Part shown: positions 17,088 through 25,900 of the stretch, piece after piece | Position numbering within the stretch: position 1 is the first letter of the stretch | Layout of the letters: every line of letters begins with the position of its first letter | Assembly (NCBI GenBank): GCA_002731275.1 | Contig: PCBK01000098.1 | Span: 62,001-126,000 of the forward strand | Source of the DNA: Deltaproteobacteria bacterium | GTDB lineage: Bacteria > Myxococcota_C > UBA6777 | Length of the DNA stretch: 64,000 nucleotides | Direction of reading: 5' to 3' | Notes under the pieces: generated by a model | What the model saw: only the letters and a program-made list of their open reading frames with translations | What the model was told of the DNA's origin: nothing | The model's database searches: none | Program-made: the position numbers and the translations under genes

Positions 17088-18662
17088 TTATGTTTTTGAT
17101 GGGATGGTCGTGGGGATGGCTGGCTGCTTCGGCTTTTTGGTGGATCGTTTCTTCGGAGCCTTACGTGGAGCAGGTGCTTTCGCTTTTTTCTTTCGGATAG
17201 TAGGTGCTTTCGCTTTTTTCTTTTGGATAGTAGGTGCTTTTGCTTTTTTCTTTTGGATAGTCGGTGCTTTCGCTTTTTTCTTTTGGAGCGCTTGCTTGCT
17301 GGGGAACACCTGTTGCTTAAATCGCCGCAGTTTATTGTTCTTATAAACGCGGACAGATGGGCGAGGTATACGCTTTGTTCGTTTTTGAGGGGCGCGACGT
17401 CGACTCTTTCGTAGCCTCCGCTTCCGCGCGCGGCGAATACGTTCTGCGCGATTTCTTCGGCTTTTTCTCACGACTCCCAAGAAGTTCGACAAGAAGCGCG
17501 TGCTTTTCTTTTTGGCTTGTTTGGGGAGTCGTTTCCACCAAGAGGGACCGCGTACGGCTTTTCGACGATCGCGTTTGCGCGATGTTGTCTGCTTAGGGGC
17601 CTTGGCCTTGGGAGGGAGTTTGCTGAGTGGCGCGTGAGACAGACGGCACTGGCCTCGTTTGCCTTTACAGAAGACTCTGTAGGGGTGATTGGCCTTCATT
17701 GGTTTGGAGCTGATGATCTTGATCGCGGTGTGGTACATGTAAGGCGCTTTGCGCGCGGGCCGGCTGTATTTGAATTGCAAAGACGCCACACGAGAGACCC
17801 GCGTTAGCGTAAAGGACTGCAACCACTCCGGGACATTCATATCGTTGAGTCGTTTCGTGAGTTCCTTTTTCAGGTCGAGGATGGGGTCAAACAGCACCAG
17901 CGCTTTCAGGTTGCGGGTATTGGAGGCGGCGAAGATCGCTGCACCTGCGCCTGTCCCCTTGGCCACAATTCCAGCGTTTCTTTGCCATCTGTTGGGGTAG
18001 AGCTTGCGCAGGTAGTTGTAGGCTCGTGAGATGTCGTCTGCTTGTTTGTTGAGGTGCAGCGGAATTCTTCCTTTGCTCTCGCCATGACCGCGCTGATCAA
18101 ATGTAAATACGTCGAATCCTTCGTTGAGAAGCGTGTTGAGTATGTCGAAGTTTTCCCATCGGTCGGTGCCATGATCGTGCACGAGGATGACAAGTCGCTT
18201 GTTCTGCTTCCAAGGAGTGTGAAGTTCGCCCTTGAGAAGGGTATTGCTGCGGCCTTCAAAGTAAAGCTCGACGTACTTTTTGGAGACGCTGCGCATTTTG
18301 CGTATCCAATAGCGGCTGTGTTTGACTTTTTTGACGGACAGCAGTTTGCTGCAGTAGTAATCGGCGAGGACCGCAGGGGTCAACAAGATGGCACAGAGCA
18401 CGAGAGAGACCATCGCGAGCTTTCCAGCTTGTGCTTTTGTCATAACAACACCTGTTTGGGTGTTGTCCTCCGTTGTTTCAGCTTCGGGCTTTGGAGTCTC
18501 TTCCACTTCGTTCGGTGTCTCATCTTCAGCTTTGGGTTTTGAAGTGTCTTCAGCTTCGGATGGTGTCTCGTCTTCGGCAGTGACCTCTGCTTGGGTCTCT
18601 TCGGTGACTTCTTGTGTTTCGTTTGTCTCGGTGTTCTTGTCGTTTTCGTCTTCTTTATGCAT
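17088..18662 (-). CDS. Membrane-anchored alpha/beta-hydrolase-like protein with Lys/Arg-rich repeat tail
   Basis: About 524 residues in four parts. The N-terminus is an acidic Glu/Thr-rich segment of some 70 residues (TEETQAEVTAEDE style). One transmembrane helix follows (AMVSLVLCAILLTPAVLA). Next is an alpha/beta-hydrolase-like domain with HDHGTDRWENF and FDQRGHGESKG. The tail is extremely basic, about 170 residues, and contains four tandem copies of KKKAKAPTIQ-type decapeptides. The nucleophile elbow reads KGTGAGA where active hydrolases have GxSxG, and no late catalytic His is evident, so it may be inactive. A basic tail like this could bind nucleic acid, LPS or peptidoglycan. The start at 18662 is a judgement; the frame is open to 18779. 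It lies 129 bp below the FadL-like gene on the same strand. Confidence 0.7.
   Translation of the reverse strand: MHKEDENDKNTETNETQEVTEETQAEVTAEDETPSEAEDTSKPKAEDETPNEVEETPKPEAETTEDNTQTGVVMTKAQAGKLAMVSLVLCAILLTPAVLADYYCSKLLSVKKVKHSRYWIRKMRSVSKKYVELYFEGRSNTLLKGELHTPWKQNKRLVILVHDHGTDRWENFDILNTLLNEGFDVFTFDQRGHGESKGRIPLHLNKQADDISRAYNYLRKLYPNRWQRNAGIVAKGTGAGAAIFAASNTRNLKALVLFDPILDLKKELTKRLNDMNVPEWLQSFTLTRVSRVASLQFKYSRPARKAPYMYHTAIKIISSKPMKANHPYRVFCKGKRGQCRLSHAPLSKLPPKAKAPKQTTSRKRDRRKAVRGPSWWKRLPKQAKKKSTRFLSNFLGVVRKSRRNRAERIRRARKRRLRKSRRRAPQKRTKRIPRPSVRVYKNNKLRRFKQQVFPSKQALQKKKAKAPTIQKKKAKAPTIQKKKAKAPTIRKKKAKAPAPRKAPKKRSTKKPKQPAIPTTIPSKT
17172..17291 (-). repeat. Four tandem 30-bp repeats inside the basic tail
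   Basis: Four near-identical 30-bp units (17172-17201, 17202-17231, 17232-17261, 17262-17291) encode KKKAKAPTIQ, KKKAKAPTIQ, KKKAKAPTIR and KKKAKAPAPR in reading order. The middle two differ by one base. The array is in frame and could vary in copy number. Confidence 0.9.
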
Positions 18663-18791
18663 CGCTCGGTGGTCTCCGATTGAAGGTGAACGTCCGTTTT
18701 CTTTTTGGGTGTATTTGTGGCACATCCGGATGGTGTGGGCAAGTCTCTTGTCGAGACAGGAGGTCGTGAGTGTCTGCAATATCCGATGATT

Positions 18792-20246
18792 TTAGAAGGC
18801 GGCCCGCCAAGAGAAGCCGATGACATCGTATGAGGATTCGTAGATCCCCTCTCCGATCACGATCGCGCCATCTGGGTTGAGAGGGTTAATTTGTCGCATG
18901 CATCGGATTTTTGAACCATCGGGACGTTGTTGTCCGCAGGTGGTCTTTTGGACGTCTCTTGTGTGTTGAAAGTAGTGTCCATAGGAGAGATCGAAGACCA
19001 TTTTTTTCCACCGAAAGCTGATCCCGATACCGAGGAGGTGTTTGTTGGCGTCGACGAGAAAGACGCTATGTGTTTCGTCGGGAATCGCGCTTGTCTCGAA
19101 GGCATACCCTGCGTGAAGTTGGATGCTGGAGGTCAATGTGAAGGTCCCACCGAGTCTGACGGAGAGCGCGTCCTGAAAGTCCCTAGGGAGAATGGTGTCG
19201 GGGATTTTGTATCGCCCGATGGTGGGGACATTGTTGACCCAAATGCCAGGTGGATCGATGGGGTTGATCGTGACCTCTTTGAGTGAAGACCAGCCTTCGT
19301 AGACAAATGCCAGTTCGATGTTGTGCTTGTTCATCAGCGTGGCGCGGACTGCGGCGCGTAAGATCAGCGGGAGATTGAGGCTGGTGGTGGTGTCTTCTCC
19401 TTCGACAGTTGCGTCGTCAAAGAGCGCGTGTGTAGGGAGTCGGACCTTGAGTTTTCCGTTAAGTGTGATCGAGACAGGGAGCTGGATACTTGCGGCGAGG
19501 TCGAGCGCAAAGTTGGATGTGTCGACGACTCTCCCCCACACACCTGCGTTGGCCGTGATATTGATCCACGAATCCCCGACAGCCTCTGCGTACAGATCGA
19601 GCTCTTTGTCTTCTGGGCCTCCGAATATACCGAGATAGGCAGAGGTCGCAGAGGCGAGCCGAATGGATGCCGACATGTTTTGGATGCCTGCACCAAGTCG
19701 AAAACGCGGATGAGGGGACCACGCGACCGCGATGTGACTGATCACAAAGAGGCTCTCTGTGAGGTCGATCAGGGCGTAGCGTTGTGCTCCTTTTTCTGGA
19801 AACTTGAGGTGCGCAGCATAAGGCGCGTAGATGCCTCCAGCGATCGTGATATTCGGCTTTTTGAACCCGTAGCTAAACAGCATCGAGGGATCGGGGAGAG
19901 GAGGCGCTTCGTTTTTGACAGGGTCGTATGTCTTGAGTTGTCCGTTATCGTCGATACGTGAAGCGCGTTGGTATGTGACGTGTGTAAAGATCACGCCAGC
20001 GTCGATCAGTGTTTGGAATCCTTTGAGCTCGACGAGATTGGCTGGGTTGTACCATAGGGATTGAAGCGTCTCGCCACCACCGATACTTGCACCGCCTCTT
20101 GCGAGAGGTTGGACGCCACGACCTGGAATGTAAAAACCAGCTCCCCAAGCGTAAGACCCTGTGAGATGGAAAGTGAGCAGGCTGAGAGCTATGAGCCACC
20201 ACTTGAGGCGCGTTTGCGTGGTGTGGACAGAGGTGTCGAAGGGCAT
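18792..20246 (-). CDS. FadL/OMPP1-type outer-membrane transport protein
   Basis: A 484-residue outer-membrane beta-barrel of the OMPP1/FadL/TodX family, which passes fatty acids or hydrophobic compounds. After the signal peptide (WWLIALSLLTFHLTGSYAWGA) the mature protein begins GFYIPGRGVQPLARGGAS. It continues with the family hallmark of a plug-like N-terminus and LWYNPANLVEL. The C-terminus has alternating aromatic strands and ends SYDVIGFSWRAAF, a typical barrel end with a terminal Phe. The ATG at 20246 is preferred over a GTG three codons earlier because GGTGAAG precedes it, though spacing is short; the start is uncertain. It follows the small membrane protein gene by 27 bp, so they are probably co-transcribed. 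Confidence 0.85.
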   Translation of the reverse strand: MPFDTSVHTTQTRLKWWLIALSLLTFHLTGSYAWGAGFYIPGRGVQPLARGGASIGGGETLQSLWYNPANLVELKGFQTLIDAGVIFTHVTYQRASRIDDNGQLKTYDPVKNEAPPLPDPSMLFSYGFKKPNITIAGGIYAPYAAHLKFPEKGAQRYALIDLTESLFVISHIAVAWSPHPRFRLGAGIQNMSASIRLASATSAYLGIFGGPEDKELDLYAEAVGDSWINITANAGVWGRVVDTSNFALDLAASIQLPVSITLNGKLKVRLPTHALFDDATVEGEDTTTSLNLPLILRAAVRATLMNKHNIELAFVYEGWSSLKEVTINPIDPPGIWVNNVPTIGRYKIPDTILPRDFQDALSVRLGGTFTLTSSIQLHAGYAFETSAIPDETHSVFLVDANKHLLGIGISFRWKKMVFDLSYGHYFQHTRDVQKTTCGQQRPDGSKIRCMRQINPLNPDGAIVIGEGIYESSYDVIGFSWRAAF

Positions 20247-20273
20247 GGTCTTCACCAGGGTCGGTTGAGGCGT

Positions 20274-20882
20274 TTAGCGCGTTTCTTCACGGAGGAAGTC
20301 GATGTGCTTGTGGATCTTATGGAACAGCGGCTTGGTGTCTTTGAAGAAGTCGTAAAAGGTCTTCTCCTGTTTGCGCTGGAGCTTCTTTAGCGCTGTGATG
20401 GTTTGTGTGAAGGACGCGCCAAGTTCGGTCTGTTGACTGATAGGACATTGCTCTTCGAGCGCTTCCATTCGATGTCGCCAGTTTTTGGAGAAGTCCTTCC
20501 ACAAGAGAAGATGGCGGCCATTGCGATCACCGTGGCGCATCTTAAACCAGAGGTCTTTGGAGGTCTCTTCCAGATCGTGATCGAGCCCTCGTAAGCGCTT
20601 GACACATTTTTTGAGGTGTCGTGGTTTGATCAGTGTGTACTTTCCTTGAGGAGAGCGCAACAACACATTGGGTTGGGTGGTCACGGCCTGATATGCTGAG
20701 ATAAAGATCGCCAGCGTAAATCCTCCGACAAAGATCACATAAAGCACGAGGATGAGACGCTTTCCAAGCCTGTGGAAGGATTCTCGTGCTTCATCCATTT
20801 CGACATCTTCTGTCGATACATTGGTCGCTTCAGGGTTTTGTTCCTGGTCTTCTTTGGACGCCGGACGCTGGGTTTCGGACAT
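20274..20882 (-). CDS. Single-pass membrane protein of unknown function
   Basis: A 202-residue protein: an acidic cytoplasmic N-terminus of about 40 residues, one transmembrane helix (LILVLYVIFVGGFTLAIFISAY), then a charged, mostly helical domain of some 140 residues with repeated K/R/E heptad-like spacing (LKKLQRKQEKTF). It belongs to no family I recognise. AGGAGC lies 5-6 bp upstream of the ATG. It is directly upstream of the FadL-like porin with a 27-bp gap, so it could be an accessory inner-membrane partner of that porin. That link is inference from position. Confidence 0.7.
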   Translation of the reverse strand: MSETQRPASKEDQEQNPEATNVSTEDVEMDEARESFHRLGKRLILVLYVIFVGGFTLAIFISAYQAVTTQPNVLLRSPQGKYTLIKPRHLKKCVKRLRGLDHDLEETSKDLWFKMRHGDRNGRHLLLWKDFSKNWRHRMEALEEQCPISQQTELGASFTQTITALKKLQRKQEKTFYDFFKDTKPLFHKIHKHIDFLREETR

Positions 20883-21148
20883 ATTGGCTCCTGGTGAAGA
20901 TGATGATGCTTTCGGTTATCCCGCGCTTTGCGAGAGTCCATCGCATTCTATATGTGTCACTGTAGAGATGGCTCCACAGTGTGTCTGTACAAAGATGGGT
21001 GAACATGCACAGGTGGATGATGTCTTTTTGTCTACCAAAAAGCCGCCCACTCTACAAGTCATAAGGCCATCAGATGAAAAAAAGTGTACTAGAGAGGGAG
21101 AGCTTGCAGGAGGGAGCGAGGGGAGTTGGGGGATGATATTGGAGCTTG

Positions 21149-22879
21149 TTACTCGGCAGGGGAGATGTTTTTCCAGCCACGTACACGAGCGTTAAATGTG
21201 TATTTGAGCAGGCCTGTTGTCCAGCCCGAAGGCATCTCTCCTTTGAGATAGAGAGTGACGCGACCTGAACGTTTACGGAGGCTGATCATGCTTTTTCCTT
21301 TGCCGTCTTTGATCAACGTTCTGTTGAGGCTTGGGCGGTTGAAGGAGTAGCGGATCGTTTTGAAGTACTGCTTTCCAGAGGCGACAAACATCGGCATCAT
21401 TTGCAAGCGACGACCAGCCCGTCCAACACGGAGTCGTTTCATCAGTGGGAGTGACCATTGGTATTGGATGAAGTGTTTGGCGCGTGTGTCTTCCATCGCC
21501 TCGATCTTGGCGTTGACTTCAAAGGGACCGTTCATCTGGTCCTTCATGTCTTTGTATTTGACCTGGACGAGGTTGTCGCCGATCTGGAGTTTGGTCGTCT
21601 TGATGTTGTAGTTGGGCATATTTTGTCCGGTGACGGGGTTTTTGACGCTCATCTTTCCGGTCGATTTGAAGTCGCTCATGTGGGGAAGTTTGTAGAAGAT
21701 CTCTTTGGCACCGCCGAGGATGATGAAGGTGACCTGAAAGTCGCCTTTGCTGTACTCTGAAGCCTGTACTTTGACAGGGTTTTTGGCCATCGCTTTGAAG
21801 AAGGGGTTGTTCTCGTACATTTTGAGCATGGTGGAGGCGGCTTTGACGCGGCTTTTGCTCTCTTCTTGTGCGAGATAGAAGCGGGAGATATCTTTCAACC
21901 CACCTTTCTCCTTGAACATCTTGAGGTACTTCATCTCTTTGGCGCGCTCTGCGTTGGTCTGTGAGCCGAGCTGTTGGTGGGAAAATTCTTTGCTGAGCGC
22001 GAGGTAGACAGGGACAAAGTTGGGGTATGTCTGGGCGATTTGTTTGAAGGCGGCGATGCGTTGTTTGTCTTCGAGCAGCTTGGCGTGTGCGAAAGATACC
22101 GCAGGGTTTTTCGGGTACTTAGCCTTCAGTCCGCGATAAATACGGCGTGTTGCGGAGATGCCCTCGGCGTTTTTGAGCAGGTCTTGGTAGGACAGGTGTG
22201 GATCGACATAGCGGCGGTTGAAGGTGATGTATTTTTCGTACGCTTTTCGTGCTTTCGCGCGGTCGCTTCGCATCATGTAGACACGTGCGTTGTGGTAGTA
22301 GTCTTGATCTTTTTGTGGATTTGCGATGACACCGCCGAGATTCCCGATTTTTCCGATACCTTTTTTGATGTCGTTGATGCCTTTTTTGATGTCTTTCACA
22401 TCTTGCTGAATGTTAAACAGGGTGTTCTGGATGCGCTGCAACGGGGTGATGTTACTCGCGAGAAAACCGCGTTTTTTCTGTCCTGCGAAGGCGTTAAAGC
22501 TAAAAAATCCGATGAAGAAGATGCCGATCACTGTGCTGTACGAGAAGGCCTTCACAAAGAAGCTACTTGAGACCGCGTCATTGTACTGTGCGATGTCGAT
22601 GCTCCCACCGTCGAGTGCGCTATCGAGCTCTTTCTTTTTGTTGCCAAACCAGACATAGCCTGTCCAACCTGCGAGAGACAAGCAAACGACCGCAAAGATC
22701 AGCGTCCACGGACCAAGTGGTGTTAGCAGGTCAGCGATCGAGCCTCCCCCAATACCGAGGATTGCCCCCATCTTTTTGGCGGAGTTCAGTTGATCTTTCA
22801 TGCCAATGGCGTTTTGATACATGACCCGCGCGGTCGAGTTTGTGACCTGACCGGAACCCGGGTTTGTTGGTGATTCCAT
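21149..22879 (-). CDS. Two-pass membrane protein with TPR-like region
   Basis: A 576-residue protein. Transmembrane helices lie at about 56-78 (WTLIFAVVCLSLAGWTGYVW) and 111-133 (STVIGIFFIGFFSFNAFAG). They are followed by a coiled stretch with repeated DIKKGI units, then TPR-like helical pairs (YYHNARVYMMRSDRAKARKAYEKY, ISATRRIYRGLKAKYP), and a C-terminal beta-rich domain of some 200 residues. I do not recognise the C-terminal domain. The start at 22879 is preferred because TAGGAAAT sits directly upstream, whereas the ATG 12 codons earlier has no ribosome-binding site. It is 59 bp downstream of the SNF2 gene on the same strand and could be the last gene of a POT-SNF2-TPR unit. It is followed by a 266-bp gap with no gene. 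Confidence 0.72.
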   Translation of the reverse strand: MESPTNPGSGQVTNSTARVMYQNAIGMKDQLNSAKKMGAILGIGGGSIADLLTPLGPWTLIFAVVCLSLAGWTGYVWFGNKKKELDSALDGGSIDIAQYNDAVSSSFFVKAFSYSTVIGIFFIGFFSFNAFAGQKKRGFLASNITPLQRIQNTLFNIQQDVKDIKKGINDIKKGIGKIGNLGGVIANPQKDQDYYHNARVYMMRSDRAKARKAYEKYITFNRRYVDPHLSYQDLLKNAEGISATRRIYRGLKAKYPKNPAVSFAHAKLLEDKQRIAAFKQIAQTYPNFVPVYLALSKEFSHQQLGSQTNAERAKEMKYLKMFKEKGGLKDISRFYLAQEESKSRVKAASTMLKMYENNPFFKAMAKNPVKVQASEYSKGDFQVTFIILGGAKEIFYKLPHMSDFKSTGKMSVKNPVTGQNMPNYNIKTTKLQIGDNLVQVKYKDMKDQMNGPFEVNAKIEAMEDTRAKHFIQYQWSLPLMKRLRVGRAGRRLQMMPMFVASGKQYFKTIRYSFNRPSLNRTLIKDGKGKSMISLRKRSGRVTLYLKGEMPSGWTTGLLKYTFNARVRGWKNISPAE

Positions 22880-22938
22880 ATTTCCTACCTCGTTTTTTGG
22901 GTTTGTCTGTGACATTGCAGCAGAGAATAAAAGTCTGT

Positions 22939-25900
22939 CTAAGGAGTGTCAACCTCTGTGATTTTTGTTTCGGCGAAGGACTCCTCAAAGAGCTCCATCA
23001 ACTGCTCAATCGAGAGTGTTCCTGCCTGTTCAGAACCTTCGAGAAGAGCGTCTGCGAGTGCGCGCTTTTGTTGGTGTAGCGCGAGGATCTTCTCTTCGAC
23101 AGAGTCTTTGGTGATGAGTCTTATGATCGTCACGGGCTGTGTTTGTCCAATGCGATGGGCGCGGTCTGATGCCTGCGATTCAACCGCTGGATTCCACCAA
23201 GGGTCCATGTGGATCACGTAGTTCGCCTGTGTCAAATTGAGCCCCACACCTCCCGCACGTAAGCTGATCAAAAAGAAGTCCACCTCACCGCTCTGGAATC
23301 TTTCGATACACGTTTGCCTCTGTGTTTGTGGTGTGCTCCCGTCCAGATACACGTAGGAATACCCAAGTCGATCGAGTGTCTCTTGTAGGATCTTGAGGTG
23401 TTTGACAAATTGACTGAATACAAGCGCTTTGTGTCCACCCTCTCGGAGCTCTGTCGCGAGTTCTGTGAAGCGTTGGAGCTTGCTCGATTCGACTTTTGAT
23501 TCTGGTAGGACGAGTTTGGGGTGGCAGCTCGCCTGTCTGAGCTTGGTCAGCTCACTGAGGATCAAGAAGCGTCTCTGTGCAGTCGGAGAGTCGTTATTGC
23601 TGATACGCTCTTGTGCCCGTCTACGGAGCGCCTCGTAGATGTGGGCTTCTTCTTTGCTTTGCTCGATCAACTCGTTAATCTCGGTTTTTTCAGGGAGATC
23701 ATCGAGCACGTCTTCTTTGCGTCTGCGTAAGATAAATGGTTTGAGTAGGCGACGCAGACTTTGCCGCGTGAGGGTGTCGTCGTATTGCTCGATGCGTTTG
23801 GAGAAGTGCTCTTTGAAGTGGCGTTGTGTCCCAAGCAACCCTGGGTTGAGGAAGTGAAATAAGCTCCACAGTTCGTCGAGGTTATTCTCAATCGGGGTCC
23901 CGGTCATTGCGACCTTGTGCTGGCCTTTGAGCGCTGCTGCTGCACGGGCGCGTTTGCTCTGTGGGTTCTTGATCGCCTGTGCTTCATCGAGGACGACACA
24001 CGACCACTCGATCTCTTGGAGAGAGGGGCGCTCTATGTGCAGCAGCGCATAACTACACAACAACACATCTCCTCTCCCTAAAGCTGCGATGTTTTCTGCC
24101 CGATCTGAGAAGTGATGTAGGATGTGACCTTGTAGAGAGGGTGTGAAGCGGCTGATCTCTTGTTGCCAATTGAACAGCACAGAGGTCGGCGCGACGACGA
24201 TTGAAGGGCCTTTGCTCGCATAAGTCGAGATCATCGCGAGACTTTGCACAGTCTTTCCCAAACCCATATCATCTGCGAGACACGCGCCCAACTCCCATTG
24301 CCCCATTCTCATAAGCCACTGAAATCCACTCTCTTGGTAAGGTCGCAAGGTCGCTTGAAAGTCTTCTGGGACTGGATGCGTACGCTGCTCGATGTGTCGG
24401 CTTTTTTGTGTGTATGCACGCCACTTCGCGCTCGCAGTCAGCGTGCTCTCCTGTAACAATTGATCAAGTGTCAATCCCGCGACTTTTGGGAACAGTGCGC
24501 TCTCTTCTTCTTCTCTGTGTGGGAGTCCACGTAGCATCCTGAGCTTTTCTCGAAGCTGCGCTGTCAATGCGATAAATCGACCATTGTCTAGCTCGACAAA
24601 GCTACCCGAAGTGTTCTCCATTAACTTGAGCAGATGGGTGAGCTGGATGATATATCCCTCGTCAAGCTCGATAGAACCGGAGAGTGCAAACCATCCGTCT
24701 CTCTCGTCGATGTGAAGGTGAAGGTCTGACCAGTCCTTTTCTCCGATGACTTCGAATGACTTCCCTTGTGGCCATTTGATCGTATACAGATGTTGTACTG
24801 CGCGCAGCTCTGCGAGGACATGGAGCGCGTCCAAGGGCAACTGAATATACCATTGTCCCAGCTCTTCTTCGTAGCTGAGCAGCGTTGGACAGGCTTGAAG
24901 GAGCGCTTCTTTGCTTTGTCTCTCTGTGTCAAAGTCGCGGTGGGTTTGAAAGGTCTGTCCCTCTGTGTGGAAGAGCAGCTGTGGGCTGCCTTCACCTGGG
25001 GGGTACGTTGCTCCTATATTTCCGAAGGGGCGGACCCATAGCGCGACTTGTAACCCCGACTCTTTGGGGCGTAAGTACACGTGAAGATGGGGATCTGCCT
25101 GCACTTGCTGGGCTTGTGCGATGTCCCCTGTTACTTCGGAGTGGATGGGGAGAAGAGGGGCGAGCTGATGAAGCATGTCGAAGAGTCTCTCTTGTCCCCA
25201 AGTCGGGATCGTGAGACCGTGTTTCCCTACAATTTCAGCGATCTGAAAGTGAGCCTCTTGGAACTTCGTCAGGTGCAGTGTGTGTGCGTCGGCATGTGTG
25301 AGCGCGATCTCTTCCTTGTTGGGGAATGGTCGCAATTGTACGTTGACGCTCTCCTCTCGCTGGGTCTTGATATAGAGCGCTGGTGGGACTTCCCGCAATT
25401 GGACGGGGATGCGCTCTTTGCCTTGCTGAAGGCAGAGGTGGGGGTGGTCTACCAGCTCGAAGAGCGCTTCTGCATCTAGCTCAAGTGGGCCATTGGAGTG
25501 GCTGTAAACACCCTTGTACATGATCACAACTTCGTTTTGCCGCAGCGCTGTAGGTTGGATGTATTGGCAGACGACATGGTCTTTTGGATCGAGGTAGTCG
25601 AACTCATCGATGAATCTGTATAGTCTATCCAGTCCGATCACTCGCCCTTTAGACCACGTTCCGTCCTTTTTGCGCTTTTGGTAAATAGGCCTGGGGAGGA
25701 TGCTTTTTTCGAGCTCAAAGAGCCACACAAGTCGCTTTGTTTTCTCCTCTTGTCGGTTCCCTGGAGTGTTGTGTGTAGGGGAGATGTTGGAGAGGGCTTC
25801 GAGTGCAAACTCCCACGCTTGTTTGGGGGTCCACTCCTTTGCGAGGGGCACACAGGAAGAACGACGCTCGGTGTCGAGTTGGGTGTAGTAAGTGTTGTGG

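Noticed and set aside
21024-21042. An inverted repeat CTTTTTG..CAAAAAG in the gap after the TPR-like gene
   Set aside because: The stem is all A/T apart from the outer pairs, there is no following T-tract in either orientation and no phasing to a gene end, so I do not call it a terminator.
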